Of a DNA stretch of 64,000 nucleotides, positions 22,600 through 36,084 are shown piece after piece; positions within the stretch are counted from its first letter, which is position 1, and each line of letters opens with the position of its first letter. The stretch covers positions 62,001-126,000 of the forward strand of contig SKCR01038152.1 in the NCBI GenBank assembly GCA_019454045.1. The letters are read 5' to 3'. A program made the position numbers and the translations under genes. The notes below the pieces were generated by a model. The model was given only the letters and a program-made list of their open reading frames with translations, ran no database searches and was not told the origin of the DNA. The DNA comes from Zanthoxylum bungeanum (taxonomy: Eukaryota; Streptophyta; Magnoliopsida; Sapindales; Rutaceae).

Positions 22600-22785
22600 T
22601 CATCGAGTATCACTATCCTCCCACTGACCACTGCATATCAGTATTCCTCTCAGGAAAAACCCGCATGGTGAGCAACAATCACATTGTTCTCTTTTGAGAT
22701 TTATAAGTACTATACTTATAGTTTCCCTTAGGATAACTATATTAGCACTTATCCAATTTGGGTCTTTTAGTTTGGTATCATCCAA
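22600..22785 (-). pseudogene. E2 copia integrase-RT linker remnant
   Basis: A 61-codon open piece on the sense strand, lying between the integrase piece (22812-23039) and the RT piece. It encodes a Cys-rich stretch (CDCCSPCGFF) that corresponds to the part of copia pol joining integrase to RT. The equivalent sequence is present in E1 near 41470-41580. It is only a fragment and carries no catalytic motif. Confidence 0.45.
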
Positions 22786-22811
22786 ACGTTATGCCTGGCA
22801 TACCCAAATTA

Positions 22812-23039
22812 TCAGGAATGAGAAACCTCGTTTCTTCCCTGTTCATATCCTATATGACATCTGTCCAACAGATTTACATGGAACCTTATTCTAAATAAGT
22901 TTTGCACTGTACATACATATCCTATTGAAGGAAACAGTAGCTCAGAGCGACTCATGATAAACCTTATCATGTCCAACAAAATACGGTTTTTTAGTTCAGA
23001 CACACCGTCTAACTGACGTGTCTCGGGAGGAGTCCTCAT
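22812..23039 (-). pseudogene. E2 copia integrase fragment
   Basis: A 75-codon open piece encoding RTPPETRQLDGVSE and NRILLDMIRFIMS. The second part matches the copia integrase core segment usually read as NRTLLDMVRSMMS, which lies after the last catalytic Glu. E1 has the same segment at about 41165-41230 and E3 at about 29870-29960. Upstream in sense direction further integrase sequence is present in other frames. Intact integrase would insert element cDNA into the genome and make the 5-bp duplications seen here. This fragment is cut at both ends by stops. Confidence 0.7.
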
Positions 23040-24535
23040 ATGAAAGAAATACCGTACTCTTTCATGTACGTATGAAACTTACTGCTTAAGTATTTTCCAT
23101 TACGGTCTTACCGTGGCGGAATAATACTATAGCCGATCTGTTTTCTATTTCGTGTCGAAACTCTAAAGTTTCCGATTTGTGTTCTTCAAAGAAAACACAT
23201 AACCATAACGTGATGCCACATCCGTTAAGGTCACGAAATATTCATGTTCACATCTAGCTTAGCTAGATATGGGACCACTTACTTCACCATGAATAGGGCT
23301 AACAGATCGGTGGCCCTTTTACTATTACCAAGTAAATAGTATTTTAGGTACTTTACCTAATAAACTAGATTCGCAGACCTTATTTGAATAGTCAAATTTA
23401 GTCCTAGTACCCACTCTTCAAAAGTGTGGATATACGAGTCTTGTTCAATTGTGTCCTAGACAACAATGCCACAAATAAGTCTCTATTGATCAAATCAATT
23501 TGAGCTATTTATTTGTCATTTTATATGTTAGATTTTATTTATATTCAAAATATAAATTCTGTTATTTACATCTAATGTATTTATCTCAGTATCATCTTTA
23601 TATAAAAAAACACTTTAGTGTTCTAGAATATAAAGGTTTATCCAGAATGGATTAACACTGATATAGAGATAATGTCTCTAGTCAAACTAGTTACATTATA
23701 ACAGTTCCTAATTTAAGTACATACCCGAAGGATAGTTCCTAAACTTAGGTATCTACGGTCGAAACAGCGACTTTCGTCCCGTTTCCGATTCGCAGAGAAA
23801 TCTCGGCTGAAGTCAGTATCCAGCTCATAGCGGATTCTGAACATCAATACATATATTTAATGTACCACACTAAGTATTTAAAATCTAATTTTAATACTAG
23901 TAGTGAACATAACTTTGACAAATATTTTTAAAGTCAGAGCCTCGCCCTTTCTTTAATTCCTTCGTGTCTTCCATATCCAAATGGTAGTCACTTTGGGATA
24001 TGTCAATTATCATTTCAATATTTCACAAACCTTTGGCCAAGCCTTGGGGTTTTAGAATATTGAATGATGTGCACCTTGTGCAACTTGCCCAGTTGTAAAC
24101 TTTGACTTTTTTCCACTAGAATAGTCAATTAATTCTCCAAGAATTATTAATTGCAACTTAATACTTTTTAAATCTAAAGATAGATTTATTGACAAGTATA
24201 TTAAATTAAGCACTAAAGTCATCATCACATAAATCTTCCAAAGATTTATGCTCTACTTATTTGCTTAATTTTGGGCTTAGGTATAATAAGTTATTTTATC
24301 AAATAAAGTAACCTATTATTAATTCCCAATGAAAATTAAATCATTTAAAACATTTAATCCAAGGATAATTAACTAGGTAGTTTAAACAAATTGTATGATA
24401 ATTAACTAGGTAGATCTCGAAGATCAATTGGATCTCATCCAACTCCTAGATCCAGTAGGTGGACATCCAAGTCCCAAACATATATCTTATATATGCCTAT
24501 ACATCGAATGTATACCCTAACCTTTTTCCTCTAAA

Positions 24536-24880
24536 TCAACTAGGCCTTGGCTTTGGCACAACAAACCTAGTGATCCCAGTCAAGCGCGGACCCATTGACA
24601 TAGAAGCTTCGTAATCAATGTCAATGGACAAGAAGTGGTCTTGACTTTGGCCAACAAACCACAACTTGGACACGACACCGATATGGAACAAAGCCTCGTG
24701 ATTAAAACACATCTTCGATGGACAAGGGCTTGACTTTGGCCAACAACCCCTGCCAATCTCGGATCTTGAGTAAGAATCACTCAATGGAAGGAAAATAAAC
24801 GCTTGATATTTAACGAGGGTTTTTCGAGTGCAAATGGCTACCAATTTAATTATCTTTGTTAAGGTCTCATCATCATACAC
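24536..24880 (-). CDS. Unassigned E2 interior ORF with repeated VGQSQ/KVK motif
   Basis: A 114-codon frame in sense orientation, between the primer site and the gag region, starting MYDDETLTKIIKL and ending ITRFVVPKPRPS. E3 has the same ending at 32026-32274 (ITKFVVPKPRLS) and E1 has it, after frameshifts, at about 38885-38938. The DNA carries repeats of TTTGTTGGCCAAAGTCAAGA. I do not recognise a domain. It could be the N-terminus of gag or a leader ORF; it may equally be a survivor of a degraded gag. Low confidence that it is expressed. Confidence 0.35.
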   Translation of the reverse strand: MYDDETLTKIIKLVAICTRKTLVKYQAFIFLPLSDSYSRSEIGRGCWPKSSPCPSKMCFNHEALFHIGVVSKLWFVGQSQDHFLSIDIDYEASMSMGPRLTGITRFVVPKPRPS

Positions 24881-26462
24881 CCTTAAACATGCATTCTAAA
24901 TACATAATAAAGCGAGTATGAAAATAGATAATAATGATATGCGGATGGATACTTAACACATTGATCCTAGATCAAATCTCTCCTTTCTCACTCAAGCTAT
25001 CACTTGTATTACTTCTACCCGTTACACTACACTTCTAAAGAAACCTCATTTACATGGAGGGGAATAGGTGACAAGAGAATACAAAGAGAATGAAGGTGAT
25101 AAGGCTGGACACGCAGGTCCAATTTAATAAATCAAATTTATTACAACAATTTCTAAAATTCCCACCCATCTAATATCCATCCGATATACATTATCCATTC
25201 AACACAACCACGTATTCACACACATAAGCATGCTATCAATCAATCTAATCAAATTAATTAATCTGATAATTAAGTGATCATCCAATGTTCAAACAACGAT
25301 TTGATTTTGTTCGAGTCAAACTCGTTTTTACGAATAAGTACTTAAAGTACGAATTCTTGAATTAAATTAAACTACATCATTAAATCAAATTTAACATGTA
25401 TTTAATACTAATTCACTATTCAATTCCAAATTAAATATTACACTTTATTTAATAAACCTTTTACGATTTAAATTCCAAATTTAATCGTAACGCGTCTCAA
25501 AGACCGATTAACGTCCAACGTCAATTCAATTAAAGTCAATGGGCTTTTAATTGATTTCTTAAGGCGTGGACTTTTGGTCAACTCAGGTCAAACCGATAAC
25601 CAAAGTCCAATCCGGGATTTACCCCATAAGCCCATAAATCAATCTTGGCCCATTAGGCCCAATTGAACTTTAAAGGTTCATTAAGTCGCATTTGGGCTTA
25701 ACGGAAGTGGTTTTGGGCCCAATTGGATCCAATCCATTTGGCCTAAACCCAACTTTGTACAACAAAGCCCAATAGCCCAATAACAACTTTAATAGCCCAA
25801 ATCCAATTTTAAGGCCTCAAATAATTAAATTACATAAATCCAATTTAGCAATTTAATTACCTAAGTGTATTACATGATCAATTACCCAAATCAACATTTC
25901 TAAAACATGAATTTACATAATTAATCATGGTCATTTTCATCAATTGGTGTCCAACACAAATTAATCAAAAATCCAACCCATTTACATGCTTCTTTAGTCT
26001 CGGCCAAGGAAGGATTTCACATCCGATTTGGTTTCAATCCAATCAAACCCACAATCGACATTAAATCAACATCCTAAATGATTTCATACACATCCAATGT
26101 TCATAAAATCAAAAATCCAAGACATTCAAGGGCATACTCATTCGGCCAACACAAGCAATTTGGGATTTATGTTCAATTCAAAATTCAATCTAATTGACTT
26201 CAAATTAACATCATCCTACATGATTCTAACTCATCCAATGAATCAAAACCAAAAAATTCCAAAGATTCAAAATCACCAACACATTCGGCCAAGTGACAAA
26301 AATTGGGGAAAATTATCCAAATCAATTTTCAACAAATTGGTCCAACCAAAATGCAATTAGACATGTTTAGAAGCATACTCAACAATCAATTTAATCAAAT
26401 CATGCTCAACACACATTTACCCAAATTTTAAGCCCTACAATTTTCATCATGCTTGAACCTAA

Positions 26463-26475
26463 GCTCATGATGCCA
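26463..26475 (-). other. Primer binding site of E2
   Basis: Minus-strand TGGCATCATGAGC follows the LTR end with one base between. It is a variant of TGGTATCAGAGC (initiator tRNA-Met) with one change and extra bases; E1 and E3 have closer matches. Confidence 0.65.
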
Positions 26476-26476
26476 T

Positions 26477-28479
26477 TGTTGGTTATTATCTAGTCCCCAA
26501 GATCAAACAAGCAATGAAAACATTGTGTGAACACATCAACGGAGATAGCGGAATACTCACATCGATCGGTTGAGTCAATTTGGAGACGAATGAAGCTCAA
26601 TGGGCACTTCTGCCATTCACGCCCACTGCCATCAGTCCACTGCCTCCAAAAACAGATTTTTGAGTTGAGAAACGGAGCTCCAAGCCTCGTCTAACGGATC
26701 CCGGCTCATGGTGAACCTCCCTACCACCTTCGCAAGACTCGTAGTGTGCTAGCACTTGATTTTTTCACCATGAAAAACCACTATTGGCTTCCCTTGTTCA
26801 CGCCATTATTGGCTTCAAAAACCAGTCCACTTTTCAGTTTGGGCGTGAGGTTTTGGAGAGAAATGAGAGAGATGAAATATGTGTGTTAAGTTTTTTGCAT
26901 TTGAATTTCAAGTATATCTTATACACTTTAGTGAATTTCAAATGAATTTCACTTGCATTTACCTTTAATTTGAATTTAAAAAGTCAAACAATAAAGGAAA
27001 ACACTATGCACATCATGTCCATCACTATTCACATCAACTTTATTAAAGTGACATGTTGTCATTTCACATCACTCAAAGTGACATTTGATTTGACACTTGA
27101 TGCGACTAATGATTTGACGCTTGATGTGACTTGCGTCGCCGCACTCGAATTCGAAATACGAATGCGCTCGCAATCACACTCGGGCTCGGGTTCGCTAATT
27201 CCAAATTAACGAACTTTTCCGTCGCGTCCCGAATTAAAATCTAATTTTAATTCCGCGTCGAAATCTAATTTCATTTAATATATCGAATATATTAATTTAC
27301 CGATTAATTCCAAATTAATCGTTATCTCTCTCTAGACGCATATTTTATCCTAGATAAAATATCTTCGTATTAATCCTAGATTGATTTTCTCTCTCTCTTC
27401 TATTATAATCCCAGATTATTCAAGAGTGCGAGTTGTGCGTCATCGGTGGATTATCGGGAAGCGACCCATGAGATCCCCGGATAAGTTGGCAGTAAATACG
27501 GTCGTCGGAGTATCCGAATCACGTACGTACCAAGTACTACGTTCTACCGATTTACGAGACAAGGTCGACTCCTAGCAAAGCACCAAGTCTCCCCAATTCT
27601 CTCCGGACATATCCATTTAAGAATATTAAAGATCTGTATCAAGCGTAGTATACCATGTATTGTGCGTATCGGCCCAGTATCGGATAGTCACGTGCTAGGG
27701 CTGGGGCTGGATAAGTGTCTACCCCATCCGAAGCACATATCGGATATCTGGTAACATAGTCTCTATAATCGGATATTCATGACCTGGTCACAATATCCCG
27801 ATTGGTTGCGCAACACTAAGAGCACTAGTACCGTATCCTGCGTGACATCATCTCCAATATGACTGAAGTGATACTTCCGTCTTGACATCACACCCAATAC
27901 ACTACGACTCTTTGATAACCCAGAAGTGGTGTACGCAAAACCGGTTAAAGCCCTGTACCACCAAGACCAAAGTCTAACCGATTATCGCAAGTATTAGTGA
28001 TGCAAGTCTCAGGTTAAGACTATACACACCTACCTTGATTTCGGCTTCCCATAGACACATAGTCATAATACCAATGGATTCCGATGGGTCTATCCAGAGC
28101 GGAGCTGTTTCCCGTACCATCGGTGAAACACGACCTCCTATCGCACTGCATAAGTATCCAATACTTATATATATGAGAACTATGCCGTTGTGCCCTCACA
28201 ACGCGCACAAGTGCAATACTAGCCTATTCCGCATTATCGATGTCCAGTCTCGATAATACTCCCGGCTAGGGATATTTTAATGATTAATCCTTCGGGGACT
28301 GATACTGTCTCATATCATTCTCAGTCCATGAACTAATCATAGGGACCTCTCTTCATTTATTATCTATGGTGATCTAATCACAAATGATGAGAGTGCAATT
28401 TCCTTGTCACATAGTTAATTTGCTACAACAACACAATGATCTGTGCAAATAGTGACGCTATGGGTCATTTTGTCCAACA
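26477..28479 (-). repeat. 5' LTR of E2 (2003 bp)
   Basis: Matches 19025-21088 along its length, with about 70 bp deleted near 27227. Contains the palindrome array (27231-27420) and a donor-like GTGAGTATTCCGC at 26560 (minus). The element end at 28479 is followed by the ACTAA duplication. Confidence 0.88.
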
Positions 28480-28773
28480 ACTAAAGGATGTTCGTAACAT
28501 CAATCCAATGACTATCACTTGGATTGGCCTGATTGTGAATCCATATGCTCAAAGCGTATGAGACACCAGGTCGCGCATATTTTTCAATGTACGAGTTCTC
28601 AGAGAGTTTTAAAAACTTCAAATCTAGCCCAGTAGATCTTTATTCCTAGAATGAAGGTTGTTTCTCCCAAGAATTATACGGAGAATTTTCGTGAAAACCA
28701 AGCTTTCGTCGATTGTTTTATGGGAATATCATTTCCAAGAAATGACATATCATCATTATTAGGACATTTACTG

Positions 28774-29109
28774 TCAGTGCGCTTCCACTAACCTCCTTAT
28801 ATACACAAGAATCATTTCGTTTTGAATTAAATCATAAACCATTATGATGACATCAAACGATAATTCCAAGAACTCAATGCTTGCTTCAATCCAAACATGG
28901 ATCGAATAACCTGTAAACCTTGTTTGCTGGTTTTGGTACGACAAAACCGTCAGCATGTTGTAAACATCCTCAAAAGGTTTCCTTTTCAGGAAAGTGATTT
29001 TCCCGTCCAACTGCCACATTTCATAAATTAAACATGCTGCATCAGCAAGCATTATCCAAATGGATTTAACTATGGCAACATGTAAAAGGTTTCGCCATAA
29101 TCGACACAA
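28774..29109 (-). pseudogene. E3 copia reverse transcriptase fragment
   Basis: A 111-codon open piece on the sense strand. It encodes KSIWIMLADAACLIYEMWQL followed by ITFLKRKPFEDVY, matching the copia RT stretch of the type SIRILLAIAA...EIWQMDVKTAFLNG. The aspartate that belongs to the first catalytic Asp position (DVKTAF) is replaced: here the sequence reads DGKITF. After a frame change the text continues toward the YVDD region. E1 has the matching piece at 41866-42147. Non-functional; useful only as a family marker. Confidence 0.7.
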
Positions 29110-29859
29110 TATTGATAACGATACCTTTTTCGCTACAAGCCTAGCTTAGTACGATGGTTTGTTACCATCCATGTATGTTTTCCTTGAAGACTTATATAGT
29201 ACCAATAGGTATAATACCTTGCAGTACATCAACTAGTATCCAAACTTGGTTGATATACATGGAATCCATTTCGGATTATATGGCACTTTGCCATAATAAG
29301 GAGTTGATACCTTGTATCACTTCCTCATACGTAGTCAGTTGGTATACCTTAATAAGATTAACATCTTTATTAGTTGAGATCAGAAACCAATACCCCAGGT
29401 TATTTTCTTACTCTCTCTGACTTACGCGGTTCTTGTGTATTCGAAGATTACTGGTAGAGTTTCATCCTTGATGAACTGTTTGTGTTCCATGAAGGACTTG
29501 GTGCCATGAAGAGTATTACTCCGATTTTCATCGAGTTTTACTATCCTCCCAGTTACCACTGCATTTCGGTATTCCTCTTAAGAAAACCGCATGGCAAGCA
29601 ACAATTATATTATTCTCTTGTGAGATGTATAAGTACTATATTTATGTATCCTTAGGATAACCTACAATCGGCACTTATCCAATTTGGGTTTTAGTTTGGT
29701 ATCATCCAAACATATGCCCAGCATACCCAAATTTTCAGGAATGTGAAACCCAGTTTCTTTCCTATTCATATCTAATATGAAGTCTGTCAAACAGATTATT
29801 ATAGAACCTTATTCAAAACAAGTTCTACACTTTTTATGCTTATCCGTTGAAGGAAATGG

Positions 29860-29970
29860 CAGCTCAGAGCGACTCATGATTAACCTTATCATGTCTAACA
29901 AAATTCGGTTTATCCTGTTCGGACACACCGTCAAATTGACGTGTTCCGGGAGGAGTCCTCATTTGAAAGA
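29860..29970 (-). pseudogene. E3 copia integrase fragment
   Basis: Minus-strand sequence for the segment NRILLDMIR is recognisable beside an FDGVS-like stretch, as in E1 and E2. Stops interrupt it on both sides. Confidence 0.55.
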
Positions 29971-32025
29971 ATACTATACTCTTTCAAGTATACGAGAAAC
30001 TTATTACTTAAGTATTTTCCATTACGGTCAGTTTAATACTTTAGCCGATCTGTTTGTCTATTTCGTGTCGAAACTTTAAAAGTTTCCAATTTGTGTTTCA
30101 AAAGAAACACATAACCATAACGTGATACCACATCCGTAAGTCACGAATATTCATATCCACATCTAGCCTAGCTAGACATGGGCCCACTTACGTCACTATG
30201 AACGAGGGCTAACAGATCGATGGTACTTACACTTTTACCAAGTAAAGGTGTTTTAGGCATTTTGCCCAATAAACTAGGTTCATATACTTTATTTGAATGG
30301 AATCAAATCTGTCCTAGTATCCACTCTTCAAAAGTGTGGATATACGAGTCTTGTTTAATGTGTCCCAAACAACACTGCCACAATTAAGTCTCTTCTGATC
30401 AAATCAGTTTTAAGCTATTTGTTTGTCATGTTATATGTTTGAGATTTATTCATATTCAAAATATAAATACTGTTATTCACATCTAATGTGTTTATCTCAA
30501 TATCATCTTTATAAAATAAAACACTTTAGTGTTCTAGAATATAAAGGTACACTCGCAACGAGTTATACTCGATATAGAGATAATATTTCTAGTCAAATTA
30601 ATTACATTATAACAGTCTCCTAATTTAAGTACACACCCGAAGGGTAGTCCCTAAACTTAGGTATCTATGGTAAAATAGTGACTTTCGTCCCATTTCCGAT
30701 AAGCAGATTAATCTCAATTGAAGTCAGTATCCTGCTCATAGCAGATTCTGCCCATCAGTGGATATTTATGTACCACTTTTAGTATCTAAAATCCAATTTT
30801 AATACTAGTAGCGATCATATTTACGAAAATCATTTTTGAAGTCAGAGCCTTGCCCTTTCTTCCTTTCCTTCATGTCTGCCTTGTCTATACAGCAGTCACG
30901 CTTCAGTGAAAACGTTTTCCCAATTTAGACAGACATCTTGGGATATGTCCTTTATTTTCTTAGAAGATTATAATGATTTTGCCTTTGCCCTTTTCATATC
31001 CCAAAAGCCTTTGGCCAAGCCTCGGGTTTCTATAATATCGAAGTAAGGTGCGCCTTACGCTACTTGCCTTATTGCAAAATTTGGCTTTGTCTCCTTGAGA
31101 ATAGCCATTAACTCTCCAAGAGTTTACTATTGTAATTAGTACTTTTAAGATCTAATTATAGATCTACAAAGATCCTTCAATTTCAATATCATACTTTAAG
31201 GATCTAATCCTTAGTTCTGAATAAGAAATTAAGGAGTCTATTGTGATAAGCTTAATGGATTAAGCACTTAAGTTATTATCACATGAATCTTCCAAAGATC
31301 ATGCTCTTCTATTTGCTCAACTCCAGGCTTAGGCCTAATATGTTATTTTATCAAATAAAGTAACTAATTAGTTTCCAGGACCATCCTGAAATTTTATTCC
31401 CAATTTGAAAATTAAACCATTTAAATATATTTTCCCTAGGATTATGTTTTAAATGTCAATCTTTCATTTATATCTTGATTCTAATAGTCCAACTATTTAA
31501 TCAACGATTTTGGTACTATTTATCATAATGATTATTATAATCCAATTATATAATCAATTATAATTTAAATTAAATCAAATATATTGATTACTATAATCCA
31601 ATTATATAATCAACTATAAATGAAATAGTTTGAAAATAGTCCAACTGTTTATTAAAACAACAAATTAAATATTAGTCCAACTAACATTTAATTTAATTGA
31701 CGAATGATATTTGATTTGAGCGCGTATGGCAAGTAATTAAACGAATATTGCAAATTCAATTCTTGCCTCCCACTATTTTTCGGCGAGCCTCTAACACTCT
31801 GTCGAGTACTCGGGAAATCGTGTTTCCTAGTGGGCTAGGATCCCGTTAAATATCACACAATCTTGACTTTGGCCAACAAATTGTATGATAATTAACTAGG
31901 TAGATCTCTAAGATCAATTGGATCCAATCCAATTCCTAGATCCAGTAGGGGGACATCCAAGTCCGAAACATATATCTCATATATGCTAATATATCCAATA
32001 TATTACCTAACCTATTTCCTCGGAA

Positions 32026-32274
32026 TCAACTAAGCCTTGGCTTTGGCACAACAAACTTAGTGATCCCAGTTAAGCGGAACCCATTGACCATGGAAAGCTT
32101 CGTAATCAATGTCGATAGACAAGAAGTGATCTTGACTTTGGCCAACAAATCACGACTTGGACAAGACACCAATATGGAACAAAGCTCTCGTGATTCAAAC
32201 ACATCCTCGATGGAAAAAGGTCTTGACTTTGGCCAACAAACCAATGTCAATCTTGGATCTTGAGTAAGAATCAC
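32026..32274 (-). CDS. Unassigned E3 interior ORF, relative of 24536-24880
   Basis: An 82-codon sense-strand frame ending FVVPKPRLS, alignable with the E2 frame and with broken E1 sequence. It spans three copies of the motif TTTGGCCAACAAA (plus strand), and a fourth lies at about 31862. No domain is recognised. It may belong to the N-terminal part of gag or to the leader. Confidence 0.3.
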   Translation of the reverse strand: MILTQDPRLTLVCWPKSRPFSIEDVFESRELCSILVSCPSRDLLAKVKITSCLSTLITKLSMVNGFRLTGITKFVVPKPRLS

Positions 32275-33783
32275 TCAATGGAAGGAAAAACGCTTAATAT
32301 TTTGTGAGGTTTTTTCGCGTCAAATTGGCAACCAATTTATTATCTTTGTTAAGGTCTCATCATCTTACACCCTTAAACATGCATTCTAAAACATAATAAA
32401 GCGCATATAAATAATAATAATGATATGCGGATGGATACTTAAACACATTGATCCTAGATCAAATCTCTCCATTTCCTCTCTCCCGCTAGCACAAGTATCA
32501 CTTCTACCCGTTACACTACACTTCTAAAAGAAACCTCATTTATATTGAGGGGAATAGGTGAGAAGAGAAATACAATGAGAAAGGAGGCAATAGACTGGAC
32601 ACGCAGGTCCAATTACCCCACAATTTCTTGTGCTACCCATCTAATATCCATCTGATATACATTATTCATGCATCGCAACCATGTATTCACACAAGCATGA
32701 TATCAATCAATCTAATCAAATTAATTAATTTGATAATTAATGATCATCCAATGTTCAAACAATGATTTGATTTTGCGCGAGTCAAACTCGTTTTGCAAAT
32801 AAGTACTCAAAGTACGAATTCTTGAATTAAATTAAACTACATAATTAAATCCAATTCAATTTGTATTTAATACTAATTCGTTTTTTAATTCCAAACTAAA
32901 TACTACACTTTATCAACGAATCTTTACGATTTAAATTCCAAATTTAATTGTTACGGGTCTTAAAGCCCGATTAACGTCCAACGTTAATTTAATTAGAGTC
33001 CAGGGGCTTTTAATTAATTTCTTTAAAAGGCGTGGACTTTTGGTCAACTCGGGTCAAACCCAATAACCAAAGCCCAATCAAGGAGTAACCCCATAAGCCT
33101 AGAAATCAATTTAGGCCATTAGGCCCAATTAAATTTATTAAGGTCCATTAGTCGCATTTGGGCTTTATGGAAGCGGTTTTTGGCCCAATTGGATCCAACC
33201 AATTTAGCCTAAACCTAACTTGGTACAACCAAGCCCAATAAGCCCAATAACAACATTTCAACCCCAAATCAATTTAAGGCCCATTTAATTAAATCATAAA
33301 AATTCCTATTTCACAATTTAATTAAACTAAAATGTATTACATAATTAATTACCCAATTAATATTTCTAAAACATCAATTGGCCTAATTAATTATGTTCAT
33401 TAACAACAAAACATGTCCAACACATTTTATCAAAAATCAAACCCATTTCATGCTATAGATGTCTCGGCAATATAGGGGATTTTTTGTCCAATTTGGTTTT
33501 AATCAAATCAAATCCAATTAAATGTTAAATCAACATTCCCAATTGATTCCAATTCATCCAATGAATCAAAAAATCAAAAATCCAAGACATTAAGGGTTCT
33601 CAAACTCTCGGCCAAGCTAAGATATTTGGGGAAATTTGTTCCAAAATTTTTTCTTGAAATTGATCCAATCAATCTTCAATTAAACATAATTTAAACATAT
33701 TCAATCAAACAATTTAACTAACACATGCTCAAAATCAATTTACCCAAATTTTAACCCTAAGTCAAATTTCATGCTTTTACTCC

Positions 33784-33795
33784 GCTCTGATACCA
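33784..33795 (-). other. Primer binding site of E3
   Basis: Minus-strand TGGTATCAGAGC, the standard plant initiator tRNA-Met primer site, beginning one base after the LTR end. Confidence 0.9.
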
Positions 33796-33796
33796 T

Positions 33797-35047
33797 TGTT
33801 GGAGTTTCTACGGTCCCGAGGATCGAATAACAAACATAAAACATGTGCGAATACAATCGAGGAAGTCGCGGAATACTTACATCGAGCGGTTGAGCGATGC
33901 GGTGGACAACAAAAATCAATTTTCTGCCTCTTCCAAGTCACGGCAGTGGCAGTTTTTTCAGCTCCCATTTTCGGCTTTGGTGATCTCCATTGTTGCTCCA
34001 TGCTCCAAGCTTTGGTTGATGGTGATTCCAAGCTCATGAAGTGAGTTCCCTATCACCTTTGTATGTCCCAATGGTGTGCTAGCACTTAAGATTTTTACCA
34101 CAAAAATCCATAGCTTCTCCTTAGCTCTCGGCAAACCAGAAAACAAAAGGAAGAAGATAGTCCAAGACCGTGTGAGAGAGAGAGCATTTTTGGCTCCAAA
34201 CCGTGAACCAAATTGGAGAGAGAGAGAGTGAAAAAAGTGTTATGATTTTAATTGATTTCCAAAATCAAATAACATATACCAAATATTAAATAATCATATA
34301 TGTCAATCAAGCTTTCAAAAAGGCTTTCCAACCACTTCCATCAAGTCACATCACTCAATCAATCAAGTGACAAGTTGTCACATCACTCAAAGTGACTAAT
34401 GATTTAATGCTTGATATGACTATCGATTTGATGCTTGATTTGACTTACGCGCAGCACTCGAATTCGAAATGCGAATGGGCTCACAAAAAATCCCGGGCTC
34501 AGGTTCGCTAATTCCAAATTAACAAATTTTCCGTTGCGACGTAATTAAATAATTATTCCTAGCAAAATCACTATTCACGTCGCTAACGAATTAATTCTAA
34601 ATTAACTCGTTCGCCCGAATTAAAATCCGATTTTAATTCCCCGTCGAAATCCAATTTCGTTTAATATATCGAATATATTAATTTATTGATTAATTCCAAA
34701 TTAATCATTCTCTCTCTTAATGATATTTTATCCTAGATAAAAATATCTCCGCAATTAATCTCATTAATTCTCTCTCTCTTCTAATTAATCCCAGATTAAT
34801 AAAGTATGACTCATACGTCATCGGTGAATCTTCGGGAAGTGACCCATGAGATCCCCATATATGTTGGTAGTAAATCGGGTCGTCGAACTATCCGAACACG
34901 TAAGTACCTAGTACTACGTTTGCACCGATTTACAAGACAAGGTTTGACTTCTATCAAAGCGCCATGCCGCCCCATTCTCCAAACATACTTACAAGAATAA
35001 GTTATCTATATCAGGCGTAGTATACATAGTATTGTTTATGTCGATCC
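33797..35047 (-). repeat. 5' LTR of E3, first piece (1251 bp)
   Basis: Plus strand starts TGTTGGAGTTTCTACGG. It is interrupted at 35047 by E1 (target GATCC) and resumes at 45226. Contains the palindrome array (34589-34805) and a GTAAGTATTCCGC donor-like site at 33880 (minus). Confidence 0.88.
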
Positions 35048-36084
35048 TGTTGGACAATTATGACCCATAGCGTCACTATTTGTACAGATCATGGTGTTGT
35101 TGTACAAATTAACTATGTGACAAAGAAATTGCACTCTAATCATTTGTGATTAGATCACCTAGATGTATAAATGATATGAGGTCCCTATGATTAGTTTCCT
35201 GGATTGAGATGATATGAGACAGTATCAGTCCACGAAGGATTAATCATTAAATATCCCTAGTCGTAGTATTATCGAGACTGGACATCGATAATGCGGAATA
35301 GACTAGTATACACTTGTGCGTGTTATGTGAGATCATAACGGCATAGTTCTCATATATTTGGGTATAGGATACTCATGCAAGTGTAATAGGAGGTTGTGTT
35401 TTAACCGATGGTACGGAAAACAGCTTCGCTCTGGATAGACCCCTCGGAATTCCATTGGTAGTATGACTATGTGTCTATGGAAGTCCGAAATCAGGGTAGG
35501 TGTATTTGGTCTTAACCTGAGACTTGCATCGCTAATATTTGCGACAATCGTATGCTTTAGTTTTGGTCGTCCAGGGCTTTAACCGGTTCTGTGTACGCCA
35601 ATGCTGGGTATATTGAGAATCGTAGAGTATTGGGTGTGATGTCAAGACGGAAGTGTCACTCCAGTCATAGTGGAGATGATGTCACGTAGGATACGGTACT
35701 AGTGCTCTTAAGTATGGCAGTCATCGGGATATTATGACTAGGTCATGTATATCCGATATAGAGACTAGTTACCAGACATCGGACATGTGCTTCGTACGGG
35801 GCAGACACGACTCCAGCCCCAGGCCTAGCACGTGACATCCGATACTGGATCGCAATACGCAATGCTACGTATACTACGCCTGACATAGATTATATATTCC
35901 AGAAGAATTTCTGGAATTGGGTAGGCACGGTGCTTTGCTAGAAGCCAACCATGTCTTGTAAATCGGTAAGCACGTGGTACGAGGTACGCACGTATTCGGA
36001 TAATCCGATGACCGTATTTACTGCCAACATATCCAGAGATCTCTTGGGTCGCTTCCCAATGATTCACCGATGACAGTTGATTTA

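Larger units (their letters stand above)
19025..28479 (-). mobile_element. E2: Ty1/copia element, complete ends
   Basis: Full-length minus-strand element of 9.46 kb flanked by the perfect duplication ACTAA (19020-19024 and 28480-28484). It consists of a 3' LTR (19025-21088), polypurine tract, interior (21089-26476), primer site (26463-26475) and 5' LTR (26477-28479). On the minus strand, gag-like, integrase, reverse transcriptase and RNase H remnants follow in Ty1/copia order (integrase before RT). All are broken. It inserted into the pol of E3, a member of the same or a sister family. Confidence 0.88.
28480..33796 (-). mobile_element. E3 copia interior, main part
   Basis: Continues the pol reading frame region interrupted by E2. 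On minus, from right to left in plus coordinates: primer site 33784-33795, leader, repeat-bearing region 31860-32275, gag area, integrase (about 29870-29960) and RT (28774-29190). The order and spacing match E1. All coding parts are broken. Between 31440 and 31740 there is AT-rich, imperfectly repeated noncoding sequence. Confidence 0.75.

Noticed and set aside
33777..34146. Overlapping frames on both strands at the E3 LTR border
   Set aside because: They cross the primer site and LTR edge, with no homology to gag or pol.
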